This document shows, piece by piece, positions 34,061-45,935 of a stretch of 64,000 nt of DNA. This stretch comes from Armigeres subalbatus (taxonomy: Eukaryota > Arthropoda > Insecta > Diptera > Culicidae), in contig NC_085140.1 in assembly GCF_024139115.2 (NCBI RefSeq), positions 233,990,371 through 234,054,370 of the forward strand. The letters run 5' to 3'. A model generated the notes under the pieces. That model made no database searches. It had not been told where the DNA came from and was given only the letters and a program-made list of their open reading frames with translations. Numbering within the stretch: position 1 is the first letter of the stretch; each line of letters opens with the position of its first letter. The position numbers and the translations under genes are program-made.

Positions 34061-35734
34061 TGTAATTGTTCTGTGATAATTCTCGCGAAAAGTGAGTGAG
34101 TGGGTAAAAGTGATGAAACGAAAAAGGATTTTCATCTAATAGGTAAGATTTTCGTTTATCATCGAAGAGTAATTGTAGAGAAAGATTGATAGGTGAAAGA
34201 AGATCCTCAACATAAACAACGAAAAAAGAAACGCTTGCTTTGGTCTCATTGAAACAAAAAGTTGAAACCCTGGTCCGCAGTGATGGCGTTGCGTGGCTAA
34301 AATAGCGCGCGCGCCAAGGATCAGCTTTGTTGTATCCAATAAAGTAAAACCATTAGCCTAGCCCCATTGGGAAACGTTATCGGTGCACATTTTGATTCAC
34401 TTTTAGGGCGGAGCCATTTTCGTTCGAGCATTCACGAGCGCACACGACGCTCCATCGGTAGCCAGCATCAAGTTAACAAGACAACAATAGAAAGTTGACC
34501 CGATACGAACTTCGGTTAGTCAGGAAATTTATTTTCATGTTTGGCATCAGTAGCAGCCAACTAAAATTTTCACCTTTGCTATTAGGAATTGGAATTAAGC
34601 ATTATTCTTATAACGGCTCTACATTCCAACTGGAACTTGGCCCGCTTCCAACAAGTTGACGTCGGTTGCAAAATCACGAGTTCGCTTTGGCGGGTGGCCA
34701 ATGCAAAAAAAAAAATTAACCAAAGTGATTTACCGTCAAAACTATCCTTGATTTCTGAAAATTTAAAGATTAAATAAAGTATAGAGTGCAATTTAACCTG
34801 ACAAATTAAAATTTGCAATTGAAATATCTAAACTTAGTTAAGTTCATTTAGACGATTTTTCGATAAATTTTGTAAAACAACAATGAGTTGAATTTTTGTT
34901 CAATTGAAAAATTAAACAAACAAAACTAAACTACTCATATTATACAAATTTCAACAAATTTATATATCAGTAATTTTTAAAATGTAAATTTTCAATTGTC
35001 GTATCCAACAAATTTCATATTTTGAATATTGCTCGAAACCAGTGTCATAAGAAATCAATAGAGTTATTTTATAATATTTATGCATGATGGCACTACATTC
35101 CTCAATCCACCAAACTGTTTTACGTAGTTTACATCGGGCGGTCGTGTCTTGTACACAACCTTTATGATTTTTTTGGAAAAATAATCAAGTTAGATAATTA
35201 TCGATAAGCGACAGGATTTGACCAACTGCAATCGAAAGAGCCTCGCTGTGCCATAGTAAGGATGTCGTTTCTTCACCTTGTTTAACGATTGCCTTTAAAA
35301 GCTACACATTCACTTTCATCGTCGATTTATCACGAAACTTGGGGCTCAATGAAAGGAGGTGCTTTGCACGGGTTAACGTCACAGGAGGCATAAACGCAAT
35401 TGCGTTTCACAAATGATTTTGTTTCGCGAGCAACTTGTCCACCCGACTATATATATGATCAAAGTGCAGATAAAGGTGGTTGTGCGATTTAGTTTCTTTG
35501 GTAGTAGCGGCGGAGTTCGACGATGCAGGGAATATTTGAAAATTTCACTTTTGTACAAAAATCGTCCAAGATCAGATCAAAAGAATGATATGAATCCTGA
35601 GCCGTGTTTGTATGGATTATGGAGCATACAGATGTTTGTATTTTTAAACGGCTAATATGTGTATAAGTAATGAGTCAATATACTTTCTATTATGTTGGAT
35701 TTGATTGAACAGATTTAGATTTTATAAATAAATT
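34061..35734. other. intron, nothing recognised
   Basis: Strongly AT-rich at 34790-35080. Short ORFs only. Confidence 0.4.
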
Positions 35735-36023
35735 GGAAGCCTTCCTTAGCCGTGCGTTAAGATGCGCAGCTACATAGCAAAACCATGCTGAAGGTTGCTG
35801 GGTTTGATTCCCGGTCCAGCCTATAAAATTTTCGAGTTGGAAATTTTCTCGACTTCCCTGGGCATAAAAGTATCATCCTATTAGCCTCATGATATACGAA
35901 TGAAAAAAATGGTAACTTGGCATAGAAATCTCGCAGTTAACAACTGTGAAGTGTTTAATGAACACTTAGCTTCAAGGCAGCAATGTTCTAGTGGGGGATG
36001 TAATGCCAATAAGAAGAAGAAAA
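35735..36023 (+). mobile_element. SINE, tRNA-derived (Feilai-like), full length
   Basis: A-box TTAGCCGTGCGTTAAG, B-box GGGTTTGATTCCC, TCTCGACTTCCCTGGGCAT, GCCTCATGATATACGAAT, AACTTGGCATAGAAATC, and end GATGTAATGCCAATAAG with (AAG)n. It lies about 0.6 kb from an outspread exon, in antisense orientation to the gene. Confidence 0.85.
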
Positions 36024-36637
36024 TATTGGTTTAGCATAACTATGACTGACATATCTGTAAATTGTAATATGAGTCGAATCAATAGTCCTTTTCTCCATTT
36101 TTGCCAATAATGTCGCCTACTAAGTCCTTATGGAAAAGTAACAATGAATGATCTAGGATGACCCTAGTGAATGATGAGATAGAAAAAGAGAAATATCTCT
36201 GTATATTCCAAATGATCACTTGAGGTTTGTGTTGTGCCAGTGTTTTGTAGGGTGTCCCATAGTCCCACTTTTTTTTAAATAGCAAATTCACGCTGTGTAT
36301 TAAAATTGAGCATCTAAAAAAATGCGATCTATGGCTGGTGAACAATGCAGAATGTTAGTCCCAGTGATAATGAATGGAACACTTTTATCTATAGTAACTT
36401 AGGTTCAGCCGACATTGGAAGTGATGGATCTATTCTAGTCTTTTCCAATACACAAACAATAATCAACTCCACATTATAATTATTCGACCTTATTCTAAAA
36501 GTATCCGACAGCATGCTTTGAATAAATCAAACCCATCATTCTCCTTTGTTTATGAGCAAACATGCCGACGAATCATCATGAAATTGATCAAAACCAATAC
36601 ATATTCCGAGAAGATCAACGAGATCGGCGGGACCTAC
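36024..36637. other. intron downstream of the 36.6-kb exon
   Basis: Nothing is recognised besides the donor at 36632-36637. Confidence 0.4.
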
Positions 36638-36877
36638 CTTTGGCGTTCACGTTGTTGTTATTGCTGCCACCGATGCTGCTACTGGTCGTCGTCGTCGTCG
36701 TCGCCGCCGTGGAGTTGCCCAGGCTGCAATTCTCATTATTTGCATTTAGATTGTTCTCGTCGGTGGCCGCCAGATTCCAGGAGCAAGGCGCCGTCAGGGC
36801 CTCCAGATTAGCCACGACGGGTGATGGCAGCATGTCTTTGTGGTAGGAATTGTGCCGATTCCGACCGGCTGATGGAG
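36638..36877 (-). CDS. osp: outspread exon: low-complexity Thr/Ser/Asn region
   Basis: This 240-bp exon contains two bases, 79 codons and one base. It reads PSAGRNRHNSYHKDMLPSP, then a mixed stretch, then a run of six Thr, Ser residues and an SNNNN run ending in VNAK. The acceptor is CGAAACAG and the donor AAAG|GTAGGT. Phase agrees with the exons on either side, which is the main reason for joining it to the gene. The Thr run is encoded by an ACG-rich microsatellite (plus strand near 36.69 kb) and is likely to vary in length. The segment is probably disordered. The preceding intron is 10.0 kb and the following one 35.7 kb. Confidence 0.84.
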
Positions 36878-37412
36878 CTGTTTCGATTTGTTTTCACATC
36901 ACGGAGTGTGTGCGAGGGGCCGAATAGGTGCAGGGAGCATCAGCAGCGGTCGCAATTGCAGTTGCATATGCAGTGATGGAGGAGAAAGAAAGGAGTAATG
37001 GAAATGCAATTATTGGCTAGCGCATTCTTTCGTTCTAGCGGTACTTCTATTGGCAATAGATTCTTTAAAGCGAAATGAGAAATTTGTTCTATGCGGGTAA
37101 TTTCTGTGAAATTATGAATAAATTTGCATCTGGAATGAGGAAGGCAATTGAAGAAGGTATCTTTTTGATGAGACCCGGCTATCCGGTGGTAGCTCGGGGG
37201 CATTTAGATGATGATGAAATAAGACTGGGACGGGCACGTTGACTGTTGTCCTGTCATGGATTGGAAGCATCGATTCCCTGAAATTTATGAGGGGTGGCTA
37301 ATAAGCGGAGTGAAAAGCAGTATACTTAAAGTTGATATATTACTTCCATTACATTAAATCCTGTACTGTGAAATACTAATATCATTACAATTCTGTAAGA
37401 GAGTGCATAAAT
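36878..37412. other. intron, nothing recognised
   Basis: Contains the acceptor of the 36.6-kb exon at its left edge. No other feature. Confidence 0.4.
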
Positions 37413-38355
37413 GTGAAATGCTTATTCGAAATCTGTAATAACAAATGCTTCCTCTTAGTAACTGACTGCCAGCTTATTAAATTGGAACGAATTCAATATC
37501 GTTGTTTGCATATTGTTCTTGGCTGTAAATATTCAACGCATAGGGTAAAACGTCCTATCGTTGTGGTATGCCCTAATGTTGCGGTAGTGTTAAAGTAGTC
37601 CATTCTGGATATAATACCATTGAAAACAATTGTGGGTACGCTAAAACTCTTGGGATTAACGACTAGAACAGCTTTTGTTTGTCAAAATTCCGTTCAAACT
37701 GATGAAAAATCAACATTTTTCGTTAAAAATTTGAACCCTTTGAGCCTATTATTGCTGTAGTGCTAAGGTCCTATTGTTGCGGTATCGATCTCCATAAGAA
37801 TTACATGCAATACCGCAACAATAGGACTGACCTTCAAAAAATATCGCAACGATAGGCAAAAAAAACAATAAATAAAAAAATAAAAAATAAAAACAAAACA
37901 ACATAAGTTCAGCACAATTGACGTAATATTCACAAAACTATAGTTAACGAGCATCCTATTTAACTACTACAATGTGGAAATCGACCAACAGGTAATTTTT
38001 GAAGAATTTTTGTAATCAATTTTGTTTTGACACGGTGCTTAACCCCTCCATAATAGGTCGTTTTACCCTAGTAGCAGGTAGTTAGTAGCAGAAGTCCCTC
38101 TTCCACATTTTCGTTACTGTGAGCTCTCATTTCAGAATACTGATTCAAAGTGGAATCTTGGAAAACTTCGACAAACCGACAAATTGGACACGATCTGCTC
38201 ATGAAACAAGCTTTTCAAGGAAACCCAGATCATATTCGACATTAGTTATTCCTTCTATTTTCTTTCCAGAGAAGTACGAAAAGGATAATTGCAAATACAA
38301 ATCCTTTGTATCGTTTCCTCGGATTGCCTTAGTCTTCATCGATCGGAGTCAATGA
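37413..38355 (+). mobile_element. RNase-H-class LINE fragment, split by MITE
   Basis: KLERIQYRCLHIVLGC (37480-37530) is the conserved post-RT motif of I/LOA-type LINEs. The frame is broken by the TA-flanked MITE at 37543. After it, HFRILIQSGILENF (38128-38170) fits the continuing C-terminal region. No RT motif or RNase H is adjacent. Confidence 0.6.
37543..38068. mobile_element. MITE, TA target site, TIR GGGTAAAACG
   Basis: TA|GGGTAAAACG at the left and CGTTTTACCC|TA at the right. The interior has inverted CCTATTGTTGCGGTAT/ATACCGCAACAATAGG. 526 bp. A TA duplication suggests Tc1/mariner-type mobilisation (inference). Confidence 0.8.
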
Positions 38356-38799
38356 AACCAGTTAAGCACGCATCTTACTTTCTTACAAACATAAGAGAGT
38401 AGACACGTGAATTGGTCGAAAGATCATTCAAAATAATGTTAGTATGGGTCCTAGCTCAGTGCTCAATCTACGACAATGAGAAGAAGGTGGACTAGCTGGC
38501 AATAGTGGGTCGACGCGTTTACACAACTAACGGATTATTTTGTACATATAGCGTACGATGCGCCATATGACGATAGCAAATAAATCTCATAGTTATCCTT
38601 TCAGGAGCGTCGAATTGAAGTTTTCCCAAAAAGCCCAGAGCAGTCAACATTGCCTTGGTGCTGGTGAAAAATAAGCTCATATAAGCAGCTGCTGCAGATG
38701 GTTGGTAGATGCCTCTGGGCCAGGGTTTGCAGAAATCGCTCACAATAGATAACGAACAAGGATAAAAAAGGACAAAAATTGACCAGTCGTCGGTCCAAA
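38356..38799. other. intron, nothing recognised
   Basis: Overlapping minus ORFs (38519-38970) lie antisense to the start of the Jockey-like element and have no domain. Confidence 0.35.
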
Positions 38800-39820
38800 C
38801 ATCGGCCACGACGAAAAACAAAATCCTCCCATCCAAGGCTGCCGCGAAAGTGAACAACAACAGCGGCGATGGTCACCCAGAAAAATCGCTTCCACCGAAA
38901 GTGAAGCTTCCGCCCTGGTGGTTAAATATCCCCAACTCGTGGACCTGAAGAAAACGATGCGGGCGCTCAAGATTCAAGCTGACTAGCTGACTAGAAGGAC
39001 TACAACAAGATGAAGGGGTACATAACCAATGCAGGAACCGAATTCTACACCCATGACGTAGCGGCGGAGAAGCCGTTCATGGCAATGATCCGCGGTTTGT
39101 CTAGCATGGAAGTGGATGACATCTTCATCGAACTGCGGGATGACTAGAAGCTGAAAGCGCTGGCGGCTTTCCCCATCACTAGACGAAATCAAACGGCACG
39201 TTATCGGGACTGTTTGTATCTGGTCTATTTCGTCAAGGGCAGCGTCACCCTCGGCGCCCTAAAAGCTGTCCGCTTGATCGACCAAGTCATCATCAAGTGG
39301 GAAGCTTACAAAGGACCGAACCGAAGCGTCACGCAGTGCATGCGGTGCCTCAACTACGGACACGGTACCCGCAACTGCAACATGAAACCAAAGTGCAACT
39401 GGTGCTCCGAGGGGGACTGGACAGAAAACTGCCCAGTCGAAGGAGCCTGTGAGTTGAGGTGTGCAAACTGCGCTGGCAAGCGCTGGCAAACATATTTCGA
39501 CGGACATGGGTGAGGAGTACCGAAAAATTCTGATGCAAGCTACCACGAGGAACCAGCCCAACCAGCAGCAAAACAGGAAGAAGAAGGAACAACTCATCGA
39601 TCTAGATCAATTTCCAGACCTGCCACTCATTGAGCGGCAGCAGTGTCCAGCCCGCGATCCCAACCGGCAACGTTACCGCTCGCTCCTAACAGCTGCCCCC
39701 GGTGGAGTTCCTCCGGGCTATAGCTGGCATCAGAAACGATTGCATCACTCGCATACTGCATTAAACTCCAATGGCTCACAGCCAAACCCGGAAGTCGTTT
39801 CGGCCTCCATATCCTGAACA
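38800..39820 (+). pseudogene. Jockey-like gag (ORF1) with CCHC knuckles
   Basis: Frames carry MKGYITNAGTEFYTHDVA, MIRGLSSMEVDDIFIELRDD (then a stop), and 39214-39513 with three zinc-knuckle-like clusters: CMRCLNYGHGTRNC, CNWCSEGDWTENC and CELRCANC. Jockey-clade ORF1 proteins are nucleic-acid-binding Gag-like proteins with such knuckles. There are several in-frame stops and a frame change near 39460. The 5' end is not defined. Confidence 0.75.
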
Positions 39821-39909
39821 ATTACTCACCTCGTTGCGCTCGTTGCCGCGATGCAGAAAATAATGATGCTAATGATGCAAATGTTCATGAGCAGTAACAT
39901 TCACCGCCA

Positions 39910-41625
39910 AAATCCTTAATTGGAATGCCCGCTCTATGGCGGCCAAAAAGCAGGAAACCCTAGAGTACCTACAAATCAACCAGATCGACATTGCACTCTA
40001 CACGGAAACTCACCTGAAACCATCCGTAAACTTCTCTCTACCGGAACACTCTCTCTACAGACTGGGTCGTGCTGGCGGCCAAACAAGGAGGAGGTGTTGC
40101 AATCGCCATTCGCAAGGGGCTCGAATTTAAAACCATACCGCACTATCATCTGCATTGAGCTGCAGACACCAGAAAGATCCACTGAAATCATCGCCGCTTA
40201 TTATCCGCCGCAGTGCAAAATCGCTGACGGCTCTACCGTCCGGCTTAAGAACGACATCCAGAAATTGACCCAGCGGCAGGGTAAGTTTATTCTTGCTGGC
40301 GATTTGAATGCCCGCCAAGGATGTTATCGATCATTTAGTAATCTGCGTTCGATCATTTAGTAGTTTGTCATTAACTCATTCCAGAGGCTAAATTTCAAAA
40401 TGTGTTGTATGATCGACTTTTAGTGCGAAGGTTTTTCTACAACTCTCTTTAACAGGTTGATGTTCGAATTCCACTGCTAAAGGAGTTACGGTGCTAGTTG
40501 CTATACTTATACTAAATGATAACCAAATATGCAATCATTTAGTCCAAGTTACTGCTACTAGCGCTATAGCTCCGTTATTAGTGAAATTCAAACAACGAAC
40601 TGTTAGGCAGAGTTGTAGATAAACCTTTGCACTAGAAGTCCACCATACAACACATTTTGAAATTTAGCCTCTGGAATGAGTTATTGAAAAACTACTAAAT
40701 GATCGAAGGCAGATTACTAAATGATCGATAACATCGTTGATGCCCGCCATTCGCTCTGGGGTAACCCAAGAAACAACCGGAACGGTGTAGTGCTAGCCGA
40801 CGACCTTCAGGCAGGACACTACGTCGTCCTTCACCCAGCTTCACCAACCTACTACTCGCCGACTGGAGTCGGCTCTACACTGGACATTGTCATCACAAAC
40901 ATCGGCGACATTTGCTCCAACCTCTGCTCGGTAACCGATCTGTCGTCCGACCATCTCCCGGTTTTCGAGATCGATCAAGAGATTATCCAGCGGCAGCAGC
41001 ATCGAAGGAAAAACTACCATCGTGCAAACTGGCCTCAATTGCAGCGTTTCGTCGAAGATCGGATAAACGACAATCCGGAGTTGACGACTACCGACGACAT
41101 CGACAGTGTTCTACAGGAGCTCACTGAAGCCATCGGCGAAGCAGAAACCAGGTTTATTCCAACTGCAACTGTAACTAGTAAGTTCACTCTGCTAGATACC
41201 GAAACCAAACGTATCATCTCGCTTCGAAATTGTATTAGAAAACAGTATCAAAGAATACAGAACCCAAATAGGAAAGTGCTCTACAAAAAGGTTAACAAAA
41301 TTATTGCAAACAGAGTAGAAAAACTTAAAAACAGGCAGTTTAGCAAGGATATCAAAAATCTCCCCAACTATTCTAAGCCCTTCTGGCGTCTAGCTAAGAA
41401 CATCAAAACGAAACCAAAACCAGTGCCTTCCCTCAAAGCTGGTGATAAAATGTGTGTAACAGCTAGTGAAAAAGCAAATCTAATCTCTTAACAATTTCTT
41501 GCATCGCATAATTTGGGTCGAGACATTGTTAGTCCGGAAGGAAGGAAGTGTCGGTGGCAGCCAGCGTAAATCGTCTTGCCACTCTACCATATGTGCTTCC
41601 TGATGACCGGAGAATCACTGTTGTA
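39910..41625 (+). pseudogene. Jockey-like endonuclease, split by foldback
   Basis: ORF2 starts near 39918 (WNARSMAAKKQETLEYLQ-like), with the endonuclease motif ALYTETHLKP, a frameshift near 40080, then EIIAAYYPPQC and LAGDLNAR up to 40317. The frame resumes at 40740 with ARHSLWG, GSTLDIVITN and SSDHLPVFEID. The linker (RRKNYHRANWPQLQRF ... KPFWRLAKNIK) runs to 41491, then in another frame ASVNRLATLPYVLPDDRR. No RT follows; the element stops near 41625. Confidence 0.8.
40318..40739. mobile_element. foldback element, 10-bp TSD, in endonuclease
   Basis: The arms begin GATGTTATCGATCATTTAG and share GCCTCTGGAATGAGTTA and CACATTTTGAAATTTAG; the whole 422 bp is nearly palindromic. It is flanked by ATGCCCGCCA at 40308-40317 and 40740-40749. 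Removing the insert and one repeat makes the endonuclease frame continuous, which confirms the duplication. A 10-bp duplication is unusual; MULE-type elements give about 9-10 bp. Confidence 0.85.
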
Positions 41626-42192
41626 TTTTGTATAACACTAACAAAAAAACCCTTGCGGTTAAACTGCACGTGCGAGCCTGCATGAGCGATCCAGGAACGC
41701 ACGCGTTAAAGGCATCAACCAAGCGTTTGTGATCGTTCTTGTTGACCTGACGGCTTTTTTCCGGATCTTCGTTTCTGATGACGTTCTTCGAACCGTTTTC
41801 TGATAAAAGACATAAAACTTTGTTCTCAAAGCACTTGTGCAAAACTTTTCGCGCACGCGCTGTTCTTTCGTTTTACTTCGGCGATTGCAAGAGGCGACGA
41901 AGGATGAACCATTAGCTCAACCCCAAACCCTACGGTGAACTAAGTTTTAAAAAGGTAACTATTTGGCAAACGTGGACGCAGTCAAGTCGAGTTAGCAGTA
42001 ACCTGAACTACAAGATTAGAAGCATATTCAGTAAATGAGCTTACTTTGAAGACTTATGCAGAATAGCGAAGATACCCATCGGGGATACATACAGGGCAGT
42101 GATGGCTAGAACTAAAATTTTACATACTGAGAAATCCCTGGATAAGCAAAATGAAATATTGGCTCAATTCTAGGAAGCTTGCGCTAGCACAC
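41626..42192. other. intron, nothing recognised
   Basis: Possibly TE-derived: the Jockey-like ORF ends abruptly at its left edge. No domain seen. Confidence 0.35.
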
Positions 42193-42206
42193 CATTATTT
42201 ATTTAT

Positions 42207-44420
42207 TCAGACTAAGGCCGAAGTGGCCTGTGCGGTATATAAGAGTCTTCTCCATTCGGCTCGGTCCATCGCTACACGTCGCCAACCACGCAGTCTACGG
42301 AGGGTCCGCAAGTCATCTTCCACCTGATCGATCCACCTTGCCCGCTGCGCACCTCGCCTTCTTGTGCCCATCGGATCGTTGTCGAGAACCATTTTCACCG
42401 GGTTACTGTTCGACATTCTCACTACGTGCCCGGGCCACCGCAGTCTTCCGATTTTCGCGGTGTGAACGATGGATGGTTCTCCCAGCAGCTCATGCAACTC
42501 GAAGTTCATTCGCCTCCTCCACATACCGTCCGCCATCTGCACCCCACCATAGATGGTACGCAGCACTTTCCTTTCGAAAACTCCAAGTGCGCGTTGGTCC
42601 TCCACGAGCATCGTCCAGGTTTCGTGTCCGTAGAGGACTACCGGTCTAATGACCGTTTTGTAGATTGTCAGTTTGGTACGGCGGCGAACTCTATTCGATC
42701 GAAGCGTCTTGCGGAGTCCAAACTACGTACGATTTCCAGCCACTATGCGTCTCCAAATTTCTCTGCTGGTATCATTTCCGGCAGTCACCAGTGAGCCCAA
42801 GTACACAAATTCTTCTACCACCTCGATTTCGTCACCCCCGATACAAACTCGCGGTGGGTGGCTCACAATGTCTTCTCTTGAACCTCTTCCTATCATGTAC
42901 TTCGTCTTCGACGTGTTGATGACTAGTCCGATCCGCTTGGCTTCCCTCTTCAGTCTGATGTAGGCTTCCTCCATCTTCTCAAAGCTACGTGACATAATAT
43001 CAATGTCGTCGGCGAAGCCAAATAGCTGGACGGACTTATTGAAAATTATACCACTCGTGTTAATCCCTGCTCTTCGTATTACCCCCTCCAAAGCGATGTT
43101 GATTAGCAGACACGAAAGACCATCACCTTGCCGTAACCCTCTGCGGGTTTCGAAGGGACTCGAGAATGCCCCTGAAACTCGAACTACGCACATCACCCGA
43201 TCCATCGTCGCTTTGATCAACCGTGTCAGTTTATCCGAAAATCCGTGTTCGTGCATTAGCTGCCATAGCTGGTCCCGATCGATTGTATCTTATGCGGCTT
43301 TGAAGTCGATGAATAGATGATGTGTGGGCACGTTGTATTCGCGGCATTTCTTCAGTACTTGTTGAATGGCGAACACCTGGTCCGTGGTGGAGCGTTCGCC
43401 CATAAAACCCGCCTGGTACTGCCCCACGAACTCTCTTGCAATTGGTGCTAGTCGACGGCATAAAATTTGGGAGAGTACCTTGTAGACGGCATTCAGCAAT
43501 GTGATTGCGCGGTAGTTCCTACAATCCAGCTTATCGCCCTTTTTGTAGATGGGACACACGTCCCCTTCCATTCACTCTTGCGGCAAAACTTCCTCCTCCC
43601 AAATCTTGGTAATGACCCAGTGCAGCGCTCTAGCCAGTGCCTCACCCCCGTGTTTAAATAGCTCTCCTGGTAGATGGTCAACCCCAGGGGCTTTGTTGTT
43701 TTTCAGCCGGCCAATCTCCTCCTGGATTTCCTGGAGATCCGGAGCCGGTAGAATTATGTCCTGCGTGCGCTCCCCCAGGTCCATCACCATACCGCCATCT
43801 TCGTCTGCCACATCGCCATTCAGGTGCTCTTCGTAGTGCTGCCGCCACCTTTGGATCACCTCACGCTCGTTCGTAAGAAGGTTCCCGTTTATGTCCTTGC
43901 ACATATCAGGCTGTGGCACGTGGCCCTTACGTGAACGGTACAACTTCTCATAGAACTTTCGTGTGTTATTAGCGCGGTACAGTTGCTCCGTCTCTTCACG
44001 GTCTCGATCTTCCTGCTGACGCTTTTTCCTCCGGAAAATCGAGTTTTGTCTGTTACGCGCCTGTTTATATCGTGCCTCGTTCGCCCTCGTGCGGTGTTGC
44101 AGCAATCTCGCCCATGCTGCATTCTTCTCTTCTACGAACTGCTCACATTCGCCGTCATACCAGTCGTTTCTCAGATCCGGGAGCACCGTGCCAAGTGCAG
44201 CGGTTGCGGTGCTACCACTGGCGGATCGAATATCTCTCCAGCCATCTTCAAGAGACACTGCGCCTAGCTGCTCTTCCGTTGGGAGTGCCACTTCCAGCTG
44301 CTGCGCGTAGTCTTGGGCTAGTCTACAGTCTTGTAGCCTCCCAATGTTAAGCCGCGGCGTCCGACTTTGACGCGTGTTGTACAGCGTCGAGAGTTTTGAG
44401 CGCAGGCATACTGCAACGAG
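42207..44420 (-). pseudogene. RTE RT region of copy 3, disrupted
   Basis: It contains all RT motifs seen in copy 2 (RRGLRQGDGLSCLLIN, GFADDIDIMSRSFE, VYLGSLVTAGN). Stops lie at about 42727 (GNRT-stop), 43290 (FKAA-stop) and a frameshift near 43555. The N-terminal linker (LNIGRLQDCRLAQDYAQQ) joins the endonuclease end (IESDHYLVAVCLR) in frame. Confidence 0.88.
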
Positions 44421-45180
44421 GTAGTGGTCGGATTCAATATTTGCACTGCGGTAAGTGCGGACGTTCGTGATGTCGGAGAAGAATTTACCGTCGATTAGAA
44501 CGTGGTCGATTTGGTTTTTCGTTTCTTGGTTAGGTGATTTCCATGTGGCCTTGTGGATATTTTTGCGGGGAAAGAAGGTGCTTCAGACTACCATTCCGCG
44601 GGAGGATGCGAACTATATGCATCGTTGGCCGTTGTCATTCGATACGGTGTGCAGACTATCCGATCCGATGATCGGTCTATACATTTCCTCCCTTCCTACC
44701 TGTGCGTTCATGTCACCGATTTTGGCGTCCCGCAGTGGGCATCCATCGTATGTCTGCTCCAGCTGTGCGTAGAACGCTTCTTTCTCGTCTTCGGGTCTCC
44801 CTTCGTGTGGGCAGTGCACGTTGATGATGCTATAGTTAAAGAAACGGCCTTTAATTCTCAGCTTGCACATCCTTGCGTTGATTGGCTGCCACCCAATCAC
44901 ACGATGGCGCATCTTACCCAGCACTATGAAGCCGGTTCCCAGCTCGTTGGTGGTGCCCCAGCTTTGGTAGAAGGTAGCTGCTCGATGCCCGCTTTTCCGC
45001 ACTTTCTGTCCTGTCCAGCAAATCTCCTGCAGCGCCACGACGTCGAAGTTGCGGGGATGTAATTCATCGTAGATCATCCTGTCGCAACCTGCGAAACCTA
45101 GCGACTTGCAGTTCCATGTTCCAAGCTTCCAATCGTGATCCTTTATTCGTCGCCTAGGTCTTTGCCGATTGTATCAAGTC
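44421..45180 (-). pseudogene. RTE endonuclease of copy 3, two stops
   Basis: Apurinic-type endonuclease: KLGTWNCKSLGFAGCDR, FDVVALQEICWTG, FNYSIINVHCPHEG, IGDMNAQVGRE, then QIDHVLIDGKFF and IESDHYLVA. Catalytic Glu, Asn/Asp and His positions are present. In-frame stops occur at about 44611 (after NGQRCI) and about 44588 (GMVV-stop). The coding sequence runs upstream of the first Met at 45077, since conserved residues precede it. Confidence 0.87.
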
Positions 45181-45735
45181 GCATTATCTCTTATATTGTT
45201 CGTAATTTTTGGTTTTCCAGGCGGCTTATTGGGCCTGCGCAAACCTCCTGTCTCGTCGGAGGGCCGTCGTGTCAGGGCTGTTTAGCGTCCCACCTAAAAC
45301 CAGAACTTGGGCTTGTGCGCTTTGAGCGGCACACGGTCGCTTTGGTGGGGCCTACTTGCAAATACATGCAGCTTTTTATAGGAATTTAACAGGGCCCACT
45401 GTCAAACCCCACCACATCCTAGGCAAGCCCCATAACTCGCAGATGGCCTGGGGAGGGATCGTCAAGCCCTTGGACATAGTCCCTGCTGCCCGTTGGCACA
45501 CCAGCCCGCAAAAAAACACTTGCTGATAGATTTGGTGGGACAGAACCATGGAGCACCATGTGGTGCGAGAATTCGTCCTCAGATTATGAAATTTTTAGTT
45601 CTCTATAGCTAAATTGAACATAATAAAATATTGTAATGTAGGAATATAATAGAAACACAAATGCTAGGTAATAAGCGTTACCAGTTCAAAAATTTTCGGA
45701 AAAATATATAAATCTCTTTTAGTGGAATGTATTCA

Positions 45736-45935
45736 ACCGTCTAAGACGAATTAAGTACTCTCCATTTAACACTCGTTCTAATTTAGCGTAATGCCTCTTT
45801 ATCGATGTCTTCATGAACTCGGACTCTGCTTTCTTATTAATACTTTTTGGTACATGAGATCCCATCTTAATCTTATGGCTGACGGGTGTCAGGGTGTGGA
45901 ATTAAATGGAGAGTACTTAATTCGTCTTAGACGGT
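45736..45935. mobile_element. MITE, perfect ~33-bp TIR
   Basis: ACCGTCTAAGACGAATTAAG at the left continues through TACTCTCCATTTAA; the right end is its exact reverse complement. 200 bp with a non-palindromic interior. The TSD is unclear. Confidence 0.85.

Larger units (their letters stand above)
42193..45560 (-). mobile_element. RTE-type LINE copy 3, longest, with endonuclease
   Basis: The 3' end is at 42193 (tail AATAAATAAATAAT after the ALV stop). RT and C-terminal regions match copy 2 closely. Upstream it retains the whole endonuclease and a GC-rich 5' region to about 45560 (boundary approximate). It carries nonsense changes absent from copy 2, so it is inactive. It sits 1.3 kb from the outspread PH exons, on the same strand. 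Confidence 0.88.

Noticed and set aside
36518..36846. Plus-strand ORFs of 94-97 codons
   Set aside because: They are antisense to the outspread exon at 36638-36877.
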